Part shown: piece after piece, positions 24,675-32,472 of the stretch
Layout of the letters: each line of letters opens with the position of its first letter
Numbering within the stretch: position 1 is the stretch's first letter
Source: Bacteroides sp. 224
Lineage (GTDB): Bacteria; Bacteroidota; Bacteroidia; Bacteroidales; Bacteroidaceae
DNA length: 64,000 nucleotides
Direction: 5' to 3'
Assembly (NCBI RefSeq): GCF_010500995.1
Contig: NZ_QVMK01000026.1
Location: 1-64,000 of the forward strand
Made by a program: the position numbers and the translations under genes
Notes under the pieces: generated by a model
The model's input: the letters and a program-made list of their open reading frames with translations, nothing else
Database searches by the model: none
What the model was told of the DNA's origin: nothing

Positions 24675-25670
24675 TTATTTCACGGTATATTTTAGAGTTG
24701 ATTTCTTCATCATTTGCTCTGTTGAAAGTTGTTCCGTTATCTGATCTATTGCTTGTTCTACATTTATGTCCTCCTGTAACTGCTTTTCCGATATATCCCT
24801 AATTTTTTCTGCAAAATTGGGGGGAATACTTATTGTTCTTATTCCCTGCATGATTCCGGTTCCGGCATCCACAAGAAACATTGTTATTATATTTGCTTCT
24901 GAATTTAACCAATCGTCTTGTTTTTCCTCTGGAATTTTAGTTACATCAATACTCACTTCAAAAGAAAAACCCATGTCAAAAATCAGAAATGGAATGTTAG
25001 AGTTTTCATATAAGTAAACATCTAATTTCCCCTTTCGGAATAGTCTTATTTCTTCTGTCGTTGGTTCATGGAAACTGCAAAAAACATCAAAAAATGCTGT
25101 ATTAATAATAGCAGCAGTTGTTTCTATTTGATTCAAATATCTTTCATCAGGGAATCTCTTACCCACCTCGTATTTTATTTTTTCTTTTGATGTAGTGTCA
25201 GCAGAATGTGTGTTATTTGTTTTTTTTCGGTAATCGTTGAGATATAAGGAATAATATATGTATAGTTCCACTTCGCCCATTATCATTTCTTCTTCTCCGC
25301 TTGTAAGCGAAGCGGAAGGATAGCAAGGAACTGTATATATAAAAGAGCTTTCTTTGGGGGTAGTAGTCAATTTCTCAAATCCTCTTTTCTCTATAAAATT
25401 ATCAACCAGTTCCAATACCATAGATGCGTCTTTTGCTTCAAAACAGCAAAAGTTCATATACAAAGGGATATTATTTTTTTCAAAGTTAAAAATAGCAACG
25501 TTGCTGGCTATGGTAGTAACGACTTCCAAATTAGTTAAAGGAAATTTCAATTTGCTCTTTTCCTTATTAATGTCCTCAAAGGGTTTGAGTAAATTTATTG
25601 TTTCCTCTGTAATATCATCAGTATCTCTAACAAGTGTAGAGCCTTTATATGTTATATGTTCAACCTTCAT
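24675..25670 (-). CDS. Unknown 331-residue soluble protein
   Basis: No signal peptide or membrane segment. The protein alternates hydrophobic strands and acidic helices (VVTTIASNVAIFNFEKNNIP, GELDVYLYENSN-like strand near residue 215, ISIPPNFAEKIRDISEKQL). A -7 box TACTTTTG (25688-25695, minus) lies 18 bp before the ATG. It stands alone, between a terminator and another lone minus-strand gene, with AT-richer sequence than the tra genes, as expected for cargo. I do not recognise it. Confidence 0.6.
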   Translation of the reverse strand: MKVEHITYKGSTLVRDTDDITEETINLLKPFEDINKEKSKLKFPLTNLEVVTTIASNVAIFNFEKNNIPLYMNFCCFEAKDASMVLELVDNFIEKRGFEKLTTTPKESSFIYTVPCYPSASLTSGEEEMIMGEVELYIYYSLYLNDYRKKTNNTHSADTTSKEKIKYEVGKRFPDERYLNQIETTAAIINTAFFDVFCSFHEPTTEEIRLFRKGKLDVYLYENSNIPFLIFDMGFSFEVSIDVTKIPEEKQDDWLNSEANIITMFLVDAGTGIMQGIRTISIPPNFAEKIRDISEKQLQEDINVEQAIDQITEQLSTEQMMKKSTLKYTVK

Positions 25671-25783
25671 GCTTATCGCTTTTTATGCAAAAGTAGAGAA
25701 TTTATATATATCATAGATGATTTCATTTAACTTTTTAAATATCTGTTAATCTACAATTTACTTTCCATAGTGGAATTTGTAGA

Positions 25784-26116
25784 TTATTCTATGTATTTAT
25801 TTTCGCTACTATCGGTTTGTTCTCGTAAAGCACGCTTTTTAGCTTTCTCTTTTTTCTTCTTTTCTTTTTTTGCTTTGTCATCTGCGATAATGTCATTCAG
25901 AGAGCGAACAGTAACAGGTTCTTCCCGTTTAAACCGTTTGATATATATATCTTCGATAAACTGGGGTAACGGAACTTTCCATGTTTCCTGTTTATGGTTA
26001 TCTATTTTACCTAATTTATCGGGATTTAGTCCCAACTCACGAGCCATCTGGACGTGCTTATCTGACAATTTATGTTTTTTTTGGGCAACTACCCATTTTT
26101 CTATTTTTACAGGCAT
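25784..26116 (-). CDS. Conserved-looking hypothetical protein, 110 residues
   Basis: A basic protein: KIEKWVVAQKKHKLSDKHVQ, then MARELGLNPDKLGKIDNHKQ, a PLPQFIEDIY segment and a very Lys-rich C-terminus (KAKKEKKKKEKAKKRALREQ). The MARELGLNPxKxG...NHKQExWK pattern recalls a widespread small hypothetical family of diverse bacteria. A -7-like box TATTTTTG (minus strand, about 26135-26142) and a 10-bp inverted repeat lie just upstream, suggesting self-standing regulation. Confidence 0.65.
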   Translation of the reverse strand: MPVKIEKWVVAQKKHKLSDKHVQMARELGLNPDKLGKIDNHKQETWKVPLPQFIEDIYIKRFKREEPVTVRSLNDIIADDKAKKEKKKKEKAKKRALREQTDSSENKYIE

Positions 26117-26142
26117 ATTATTGAGATTTCAAGACAAAAATA

Positions 26143-26174
26143 CCTATTTGTTCAAATGTATGAAAACAAATAGG
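26143..26174. promoter_or_regulatory. Inverted repeat upstream of the 110-residue gene
   Basis: CCTATTTGTT (26143-26152) and AACAAATAGG (26165-26174) are exact reverse complements, 12 bp apart, next to a TATTTTTG -7-like box of the minus-strand gene. Operator candidate. Confidence 0.45.
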
Positions 26175-26229
26175 TTTAAAAGGCTTTTTGTTACTTTTTC
26201 TTCCGTTAGATTACTTTTACTCATGGAAA

Positions 26230-26553
26230 ACCTTAGGTTTGCATTGTAATTATTTTATAAACTATAATGAGTGAACCGTATGGAAAAAGAGAAATGTAAA
26301 GTCTATGTTACTATTTGGGACTCATTTTATTCATTTAATTTCAAGAATATTTAATGATTTACGTTATGAATTAAGAAGAAAGGAAAATAACAAGTAAATC
26401 AGCATGGAAAATAGGAATAACTTATGTTACTATAACGAACTTGTTATTTGTCTTGGATTAGACCTATATAAGAATTTTATCTGAAAGATATTTAAGGTTT
26501 TTAGGATATATTCAAATGCCTTTCCAAATTATAAATCATTAAATCACTTTATT
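26230..26553 (+). other. Left non-coding end of IS110 element, candidate bridge-RNA region
   Basis: No gene in about 320 bp. IS110-group elements carry a long non-coding left end, which encodes the bridge RNA that selects target and donor DNA, and a very short right end. That layout is what is seen here. An 11-base repeat, TATGTTACTAT, occurs at 26304-26314 and 26423-26433. The exact element boundary and RNA fold cannot be fixed by eye. Confidence 0.45.
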
Positions 26554-27567
26554 ATGGGAAACTATTATTTTATTGGAATTGATGTGAGTAAAAAGAACTT
26601 GGATTGTTGCCTCCTGAGTAATGGTGTGGTGGTGAAACAAGATGTTATTTCAAATCATCAAAAGAGTATCGAGGACTACTTATCTGTAATTTGTGCAGAA
26701 CAAAATATAGATGCAGAACAAATAGTAGTATGTGCTGAATTTACAGGATTATATATTTATCCTTTAACAATCTCTTGTCAAGCCGGAAACTATAAACTTT
26801 GGTTAGAAGATCCTACTCAAATAAAATACAGTTCAGGGTTGCAACGAGGAAAAAATGATCCCGTAGATGCAAAGCGTATTGCTTTATATGCCTATCGTTA
26901 TATAGATAAACTTAAAATATATAACCACCCAACTATAAGTGTTGAATCAATAAAGCTATTAACAACAGAATTAAATATGCTATGTGTTGATAGAGCTAAA
27001 TACCAAGCTCAATTATCAGATCAAAAAGAATATATGCCTGATAGAGTCTATAAATTGAAGTCAAAGAGATTATCTCTGCTTATTAAAGAATTAGATAAAG
27101 CAATAGCTAATATTGAAGCGGAGATTGAGGATATTGTAGCAAAGGATGCTTTATTATCTCATCAGATGAAATTATTATTGAGCATTGAAGGAATAGGTAA
27201 AAAAACTTCTTTAAAAATGATACTGGAAACACAAGGCTTTACACGATTTACAGATAGTCGTAAATTCTGTTGCCATGCGGGTGTTGCTCCATTCAGTTAT
27301 TCATCAGGAAGTAGTCAGCATTCTAAAAATCGGGTTTCCCATAGAGCAAATAAAAGTATAAAATCTTTACTCCATTTAGCAGCCTTATCTGCTATTCAAA
27401 ATAAGAATAGTGGATTAAGGGTATATTACGATAGAAAAGTTGCTGAGGGCAAAAATAAAATGTCAGTACTAAATGCTATCAGAGCCAAACTCGTAGCCCG
27501 CATGTTTGCCGTAATAAAGAATAATGAACTATACAACTCAAATTATACTAATCAGTTTGTTGTCTGA
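26554..27567 (+). mobile_element. IS110-family transposase
   Basis: A 337-residue DEDD-type recombinase. The N-terminal RuvC-like domain has GIDVSKKNLDCCL (first Asp), CAEFTGLYI (Glu) and GKNDPVDAKRIALYAYR (later Asp). A coiled middle leads to the C-terminal Tnp domain with LLSIEGIGKKTSLKMILETQ, the Ser-rich APFSYSSGSSQHS segment (nucleophilic Ser region) and AALSAIQNKNSGLRVYYDRK. It looks intact. The stop codon lies only 8 bp before the first ArsR dyad of the arsenic operon. Confidence 0.9.
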
Positions 27568-27619
27568 AAAAACTGTTCGTATATTTGCGAATTAAAAAAC
27601 TATTCGTATATTTGCGAAC
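27556..27619 (+). promoter_or_regulatory. Twin ArsR operators overlapping twin promoters of arsR
   Basis: Dyad 1 is GTTCG-TATATTTG-CGAAT (27575-27592) and dyad 2 is ATTCG-TATATTTG-CGAAC (27602-27619). In both the 8-base centre is itself a Bacteroidota -7 box (TAnnTTTG), so a bound repressor would cover the promoter. The TTTG of dyad 1 lies 19 bases before the -7 box of dyad 2, the right spacing for a -33 element. A further TTTG at 27556-27559, inside the transposase 3' end, lies 20 bases before the first -7 box. Confidence 0.75.
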
Positions 27620-27625
27620 TATAAA

Positions 27626-27967
27626 ATGAAGAAGATGGAAAAAGTGAAGAAAAGATATACGGTTGAGCAGGTGCAAATGGCACGTTTCGCCAAAGCCCTT
27701 TCGCATCCTGTACGGATTGCTATTCTGCAATTGTTAGCAAGTCAAGAATGTTGTTATCATGGAGATATGTCTGAAGTGTTACCAGTAGCGAAAAGCACTT
27801 TATCGCAACATTTGAATGAATTAAAAGATGCCGGTTTGATACAAGGTGAAATTACATTGCCATCTGTTAAGTATTGCATTAATCAGAAAAACTGGTCTTT
27901 AGCGAAAAGATTATTTGAAGCTTTATTGACTGAAGTAGAAATATCAGACAATTGTTGTAATACATAA
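27626..27967 (+). CDS. arsR: ArsR-family arsenic-responsive repressor
   Basis: A 113-residue winged-helix repressor. Helices cover MARFAKALSHPVRIAILQLL, then the Cys pair in SQECCYHGDMSE and the recognition helix AKSTLSQHLNELKDAGLIQG, with a wing (ITLPSVKYCINQKNW). C-terminal Cys (SDNCCNT) may also bind As(III). An internal ATG at 27635 is an alternative start, since the nearest promoter leaves only a few leader bases before 27626. It is expected to bind the TTCG-N8-CGAA dyads and release them on As(III) binding. Confidence 0.92.
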   Translation: MKKMEKVKKRYTVEQVQMARFAKALSHPVRIAILQLLASQECCYHGDMSEVLPVAKSTLSQHLNELKDAGLIQGEITLPSVKYCINQKNWSLAKRLFEALLTEVEISDNCCNT

Positions 27968-27982
27968 TTTTTTATCTTTAAA

Positions 27983-28030
27983 GTTCGTATGTTTGCGAAC
28001 CTACAGACAATTCGCTTTAAAGCGAATTGA
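27983..28030 (+). promoter_or_regulatory. ArsR-like dyads upstream of arsM
   Basis: GTTCG-TATGTTTG-CGAAC (27983-28000) again has a -7 box at its centre. Nine bases on, TTCG-CTTTAAAG-CGAA is the core of a perfect 22-bp palindrome (28008-28029), with the same TTCG-N8-CGAA geometry. Both lie between arsR and the arsM ATG at 28056. Confidence 0.7.
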
Positions 28031-28055
28031 ATTTTTGATAAACTTATTATTATAT

Positions 28056-28889
28056 ATGGAAAATAAAGAAATTAAAGAAATGGTAAAGCAAAAATACAGC
28101 GCACTTGCTTTACAAAATGATAACCAGTCGTCTTGTTGTGGCTCTGGATGCTGTTCCTCTGATAATGTGTATAACATTATGAATGAGGATTACAGTCAGC
28201 TTGACGGCTATGAAGCAGATGCTGATTTAGGTCTGGGATGTGGACTTCCTACAGCTTTTGCCGGATTAAAAAAAGGCGATTTTGTTGTGGATTTAGGTTC
28301 CGGGGCAGGAAATGATTGTTTTGTAGCCCGCGCTGAAGTCGGAGAAACAGGGAAAATCATCGGTATTGATTTTACAGATGCTATGATAGAAAAGGCAAGA
28401 AATAACGCACAAAAGAGAGGTTTTACAAATGTCACTTTCCGCAAAGGTGAAATAGAAGATATGCCTATTGGTGGTAATTCCGTTGACGTTGTAATAAGTA
28501 ACTGCGTATTAAACCTATTACCAACCAAAGATAAAATCTTCCATGAAATTTTCAGGGTTTTAAAACCCGGTGGGCATTTCTGCATCTCGGATGTGGTTTT
28601 AGAAGGTGAATTACCTGAATCCATCAAACAAGTAGCAGAATTATACGCCGGATGCATTGCAGGAGCAATTCCTAAAGAACAATATATGGTTAAGATTTTC
28701 AGTGCAGGTTTTTTACAGGTGAAAATACAAAGGGAAAAACCTATCGTTGTCCCTGATGATATCCTAAAAGAGCATCTTGATGAAAAATCATTCCATGAAT
28801 ACAAGGAGAATAATTCAAAGATATTCTCTATTACAGTAACAGGTGTAAAACCTGAAAGTGCTTGCGATTGTAGTTCCGGATGCTGTTAA
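28056..28889 (+). CDS. arsM: Arsenite S-adenosylmethionine methyltransferase
   Basis: A 277-residue methyltransferase, starting at the ATG at 28056 (MENKEIKEMVKQKYSALALQ); an upstream frame would run through the operator dyads. The SAM-binding motif is VVDLGSGAGNDCFVA. The three Cys that bind As(III) in ArsM are recognisable in GLGCGLPTAF, ISNCVLNLLP and YAGCIAGAIP. Extra Cys clusters occur at both ends (SSCCGSGCCSSD; CDCSSGCC). It converts As(III) to methylated arsenicals. It lies 12 bp before arsC. Confidence 0.95.
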   Translation: MENKEIKEMVKQKYSALALQNDNQSSCCGSGCCSSDNVYNIMNEDYSQLDGYEADADLGLGCGLPTAFAGLKKGDFVVDLGSGAGNDCFVARAEVGETGKIIGIDFTDAMIEKARNNAQKRGFTNVTFRKGEIEDMPIGGNSVDVVISNCVLNLLPTKDKIFHEIFRVLKPGGHFCISDVVLEGELPESIKQVAELYAGCIAGAIPKEQYMVKIFSAGFLQVKIQREKPIVVPDDILKEHLDEKSFHEYKENNSKIFSITVTGVKPESACDCSSGCC

Positions 28890-28901
28890 TAATGTTTTGA
28901 T

Positions 28902-29336
28902 ATGAATGCACAAAAAGTTTTAATTCTTTGTACAGGCAATAGTTGCCGTAGCCAAATGGCACATGGCTTCCTGCAATCTTTCGACCCTGCATTAAAAGTA
29001 TTCTCTGCAGGGACAAATGCAAGCGGAAAGGTTAATCCCAAAGCCATAGAAGTAATGAAAGAAGCCGGAGTAGATATATCCAGCCATACTTCCGATAGTG
29101 TAGATAAGTATCTGAATGAAGAATGGGATTATGTCATTACGGTTTGTGGTGGGGCAAATGAAAACTGTCCTACTTTTTTCGGTAAAGTGAAAAACCGTTT
29201 GCACATAGGATTTGAAGATCCGTCAGAAGCAAAAGGGTCACCAGAATTTATCCATTCGGAATATATCCGGGTACGGGATGAAATAAAAGAAGCATTTTAT
29301 AAATTATACATAGAAAAAATAAAAGGCAATGAGTAA
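28902..29336 (+). CDS. arsC: Arsenate reductase, low-molecular-weight phosphatase type
   Basis: A 144-residue cytoplasmic enzyme reducing As(V) to As(III). The P-loop [13 protein letters not shown] (CX5R) lies near residue 11, with partner Cys in [13 protein letters not shown] and the acidic loop FEDPSEAKG. This is the thioredoxin-type LMW-PTP fold, not the glutaredoxin-type ArsC. It overlaps the start of acr3 by 8 bases. Confidence 0.93.
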   Translation: MNAQKVLILCTGNSCRSQMAHGFLQSFDPALKVFSAGTNASGKVNPKAIEVMKEAGVDISSHTSDSVDKYLNEEWDYVITVCGGANENCPTFFGKVKNRLHIGFEDPSEAKGSPEFIHSEYIRVRDEIKEAFYKLYIEKIKGNE

Positions 29337-30363
29337 GAAGAAAATGAGTTTTTTAGATAAGAATCTCACTCTTTGGATATTCCTGGCAATGGCTATCGGG
29401 GTTGGGCTGGGTTACTTTTTCCCATCTTTCAGCACTACAATAGATTCATTATCCAGTGGAACTACAAACATCCCTTTAGCCATCGGTTTAATCTTAATGA
29501 TGTATCCGCCATTGGCAAAAGTCGATTATAAACAATTACCGAAGGTTTTTAAGGACGTAAAAATATTATCAGTTTCGTTAATCCTGAATTGGATTATCGG
29601 GCCGATATTAATGTTTGTACTTGCCATCATCTTCTTACACGATTACCCTGAATACATGGTAGGTGTAATCCTTATCGGATTAGCGAGATGTATAGCAATG
29701 GTGCTTGTGTGGAATGACCTTGCGGAAGGAAATACGGAATACGGTGCAGGTTTAGTAGCCCTGAACAGTATCTTTCAGGTATTCTTTTACAGTTTCTATG
29801 CTTGGTTGTTTATTACGAAACTTCCTCCCCTTTTCGGGTTTGAAGGGGCTATCGTTGATATTTCCATCGGTACGATTGCCGAAACGGTTGCTATATATTT
29901 AGGTATTCCTTTCTTAATGGGAATATTGAGCCGACTTATATTAGTGAAATTGAAAGGAGAACAATGGTATAAGGAAAAGTTTATCCCGAAAATATCCCCG
30001 ATAACCTTAATTGCACTGTTATTTACAATCGTTCTTATGTTCAGCCTGAAAGGTGAATTGATTGTACAAATACCAATGGATGTGGTTCGGATAGCCATAC
30101 CGTTGCTTATCTACTTTGTCGTGATGTTCCTGCTTAGTTTCTTCGCAGGTAAGTTTATGGGGGCTTCTTATGATAAAAATGCTTCTATTGCTTTCACTGC
30201 AACCGGAAACAACTTTGAACTGGCTATCGCAGTGGCAATCGGCGTATTCGGATTACATAGCGGACAAGCCTTTGCCGGAGTAGTCGGGCCATTGGTCGAA
30301 GTCCCGGTATTAATCCTGTTAGTGAACTTGGCTTTTTGGCTTCGGAAGAAATATTATAAATAA
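29329..30363 (+). CDS. acr3: ACR3-family arsenite efflux permease
   Basis: A 344-residue, ten-segment membrane protein. The ACR3 signature [20 protein letters not shown], with its essential Cys, is present, along with [20 protein letters not shown] in a late segment. It exports As(III), here possibly energised by the ArsA ATPase encoded downstream. It is often named ArsB in annotations but belongs to the ACR3 family by sequence. Confidence 0.95.
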   Translation: MSKKKMSFLDKNLTLWIFLAMAIGVGLGYFFPSFSTTIDSLSSGTTNIPLAIGLILMMYPPLAKVDYKQLPKVFKDVKILSVSLILNWIIGPILMFVLAIIFLHDYPEYMVGVILIGLARCIAMVLVWNDLAEGNTEYGAGLVALNSIFQVFFYSFYAWLFITKLPPLFGFEGAIVDISIGTIAETVAIYLGIPFLMGILSRLILVKLKGEQWYKEKFIPKISPITLIALLFTIVLMFSLKGELIVQIPMDVVRIAIPLLIYFVVMFLLSFFAGKFMGASYDKNASIAFTATGNNFELAIAVAIGVFGLHSGQAFAGVVGPLVEVPVLILLVNLAFWLRKKYYK

Positions 30364-30393
30364 ACATAGTACAAACTAATAAAAACACATTGT

Positions 30394-30822
30394 ATGAAAA
30401 AAAGTATTTTAATCGGGCTTTTTGCCATATTGCTGGTAGCCTGTGGTGGTAATGCACAAAAAAACAACGGACAAGCCACTGAAACGCAAGCTAAAGAGCA
30501 AGTAGCGGATGCTTCTGTGGTGAACGTTTACTATTTCCACGGTAAACAACGCTGTAAAACCTGTATTGCGGTAGGCGATGTAACAGAGAAGACAATAAAA
30601 GAACTTTATGCAGACAATCCACACGTGAAATTCATTGAAGTAAAAACCGATGAAAAACAAAATGCTTCACTCGTAGAAAAATATGAAGTAACATGGAATG
30701 CCCTTATTATTGCCAAAGGGGATAATTCCATAGATATTACCGACAAGGCATTTGCCAACGCTTTGAATACTCCCGAAAACCTCACTGACCTGATCAAAAC
30801 CGAAGTCAATAAAAGATTATGA
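30394..30822 (+). CDS. ArsF-like thioredoxin-fold lipoprotein
   Basis: A 142-residue lipoprotein (signal ILIGLFAILLVACGG, lipobox LVAC). The mature part is a thioredoxin-like domain with a CxxC in HGKQRCKTCIAVGD. It matches the ArsF subunit of ArsEFG systems, reported to export trivalent aromatic arsenicals and named in databases as a nitrophenyl compound nitroreductase subunit. It overlaps the arsG-like gene by 4 bases (ATGA). Confidence 0.8.
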   Translation: MKKSILIGLFAILLVACGGNAQKNNGQATETQAKEQVADASVVNVYYFHGKQRCKTCIAVGDVTEKTIKELYADNPHVKFIEVKTDEKQNASLVEKYEVTWNALIIAKGDNSIDITDKAFANALNTPENLTDLIKTEVNKRL

Positions 30823-31520
30823 TGGAGTTTTTACAGAATCTTGTGGATGGCTCTAACTTTCCATTACTAACGGCGTTTCTTTTGGGCTTAATGACTGCAA
30901 TCAGTCCTTGCCCATTGGCAACCAACATTACAGCTACCGCTTATCTTAGTAAAGATATAGGCGATAAGCGAAGAGTAATGTTTAATGGCGTATTCTATAC
31001 ACTCGGCAGAATGTTTACCTATACGGCACTTGGTTTGATTTTCTATTTTGGAGCAAGTCAGTTTCAGGTAGCTAAACTTTTGCAGAATGTTGGGGGAATG
31101 TGGCTTGGGATAGCATTAGTCATTATCGGGATATTCATGTTGGACATTATTAAAATAAAGGTTCCGGGAATGAATAAGCTAACCTCAAAAATAGAAAACA
31201 AGAAAGGAAAGAAAACCTACCTCGACGCTTTCCTGCTCGGTTTGCTGTTTGCATTGGCTTTTTGCCCTTATAGCGGTGTATTGTACTTTGGTGGATTAAT
31301 CCCGATGACTATTGCCAGCCCGTCAGGGTTATTACTTCCCCCTGTATTTGCCATAGCTACCGGGTTGCCTGTAATTATCATTGCATGGCTGTTGGCATAC
31401 AGTGTTAGCAACGTAGGCAAATTCTACAATAAGATGAGTGTCTTCCAGAAATGGTTTAAATGGATTGTCGCTGCCGTTTTTATAATAGTGGGTATTTACT
31501 ACATAATTACAAGCATTTAA
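30819..31520 (+). CDS. ArsG-like efflux permease (DsbD/CcdA-like fold)
   Basis: A 233-residue, six- or seven-segment membrane protein. Conserved Cys-Pro sites sit in AISPCPLATNITATAYL and ALAFCPYSGVLYFGG, as in CcdA/DsbD-type electron carriers. This matches ArsG, the membrane part of ArsEFG. With its thioredoxin-like partners on either side it probably couples thiol redox to organoarsenical export, as proposed for the family. Confidence 0.82.
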   Translation: MMEFLQNLVDGSNFPLLTAFLLGLMTAISPCPLATNITATAYLSKDIGDKRRVMFNGVFYTLGRMFTYTALGLIFYFGASQFQVAKLLQNVGGMWLGIALVIIGIFMLDIIKIKVPGMNKLTSKIENKKGKKTYLDAFLLGLLFALAFCPYSGVLYFGGLIPMTIASPSGLLLPPVFAIATGLPVIIIAWLLAYSVSNVGKFYNKMSVFQKWFKWIVAAVFIIVGIYYIITSI

Positions 31521-31548
31521 TTAGAAATAACAATATAAGATAAATAAT

Positions 31549-31782
31549 ATGGAGATTATTGTATTAGGTACAGGTTGTGCCAAATGTAAAACAACCTATG
31601 AATCTGTCCGGAAAGTGTTGGCAGATAATAACATTGCTGCCGATTTGAAGAAGGAAGAAAATATACTTGAAATTATGAAGTATAACATTATGTCTTTACC
31701 TGCGGTTGTTGTTGATGGAGAAGTAAAGTTGAAAGGGTATGTTCCGAGTGAAGAAGAAATAAAGAAATCCCTGAATCTATAA
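31549..31782 (+). CDS. ArsE-like small thioredoxin
   Basis: A 77-residue redox protein with active site GTGCAKCKTTYESV and the cis-Pro region IMSLPAVVVDGEVKLKG. Size and motif fit the small thioredoxin (MTH895-like) family and the ArsE partner of ArsF/ArsG. Cytoplasmic, with no signal peptide. Confidence 0.82.
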   Translation: MEIIVLGTGCAKCKTTYESVRKVLADNNIAADLKKEENILEIMKYNIMSLPAVVVDGEVKLKGYVPSEEEIKKSLNL

Positions 31783-31793
31783 AACATCACATT

Positions 31794-32015
31794 ATGAGCA
31801 GCACATGGTATCCGATTATTGATTCGGAAAAATGTACAGGATGTTCCGCTTGCTTTGAAAAATGCAAGAAAGGAGTTTATGCGATAGAAAATGAGAAACC
31901 AGTAGTTGTATATCCTGATGGATGTGTAACTGGTTGTCATGGTTGCGAACCTCTTTGCCCTACTGCTGCAATCAGTTACTTTGGTGATGCAGCAACAATG
32001 GATTACTGTAATTGA
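31794..32015 (+). CDS. Small ferredoxin (two 4Fe-4S motifs)
   Basis: A 73-residue protein with CTGCSACFEKCKKGV and CVTGCHGCEPLCPTAAI. The spacing fits a 2[4Fe-4S] ferredoxin with an altered second motif. It follows the ArsE-like gene after 11 bp. It could feed electrons to the ArsEFG redox proteins or to nitro-aromatic arsenic reduction; this is inference from context. Confidence 0.83.
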   Translation: MSSTWYPIIDSEKCTGCSACFEKCKKGVYAIENEKPVVVYPDGCVTGCHGCEPLCPTAAISYFGDAATMDYCN

Positions 32016-32080
32016 TAGAATTGTACGCATTGAATAGATGCTGTTTTGAATCAGATAGCGTCTATTTTTTTAACCAAATA

Positions 32081-32098
32081 GTTCGCTACATTACGAAC
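32081..32098 (+). promoter_or_regulatory. ArsR-like operator upstream of arsD
   Basis: GTTCG-CTACATTA-CGAAC keeps the TTCG-N8-CGAA geometry of the arsR and arsM sites. It lies in the 122-bp gap before arsD and suggests a separately controlled arsDA unit. Confidence 0.65.
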
Positions 32099-32137
32099 AT
32101 TGAATAAATAGAATTAATAACAAATAAAATATTAAAA

Positions 32138-32467
32138 ATGAAAACAATTAAAATTTATGACCCTGCATTATGCTGTCCTACCGGATTGTGCGGAGTGAAT
32201 ATCGACCCTGAGTTGATGCGTATAGCAGTTGTGGTTGAAACATTGAAACAAAAAGGAATTATAGTTGAACGTTTTAACTTGCGAGACCATCCTCAGGTAT
32301 ATGTAACCACGAAGGTTGTCAATGATTGCCTTATGGCAGAAGGAGCAGACGTATTTCCTCTAATCACAGTTGATGGTGAAATTGCTATAAAAAAGGCGTA
32401 TCCATCAAATAAGCAGATTGCAGAATGGCTCGATATTTCAGAAGATGAACTAACAATAAAAAAATAA
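32138..32467 (+). CDS. arsD: ArsD arsenic metallochaperone
   Basis: A 109-residue cytoplasmic protein that hands As(III) to ArsA. The binding Cys triad is in DPALCCPTGLCGVNIDPEL (Cys12, Cys13 and Cys18 by family numbering). The rest follows the family (NDCLMAEGADVFPLITVDGE). The C-terminal Cys pairs of some ArsD proteins are absent; they are not needed for activity. It is 5 bp before arsA. Confidence 0.94.
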   Translation: MKTIKIYDPALCCPTGLCGVNIDPELMRIAVVVETLKQKGIIVERFNLRDHPQVYVTTKVVNDCLMAEGADVFPLITVDGEIAIKKAYPSNKQIAEWLDISEDELTIKK

Positions 32468-32472
32468 CCCAC

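Noticed and set aside
27993-28055. Longer start for arsM
   Set aside because: It runs through two ArsR-like dyads and a promoter box; the ATG at 28056 starts with the conserved region.
28208-28804. 198-codon minus-strand frame opposite arsM
   Set aside because: Shadow of a well-supported gene on the other strand, with no motif.
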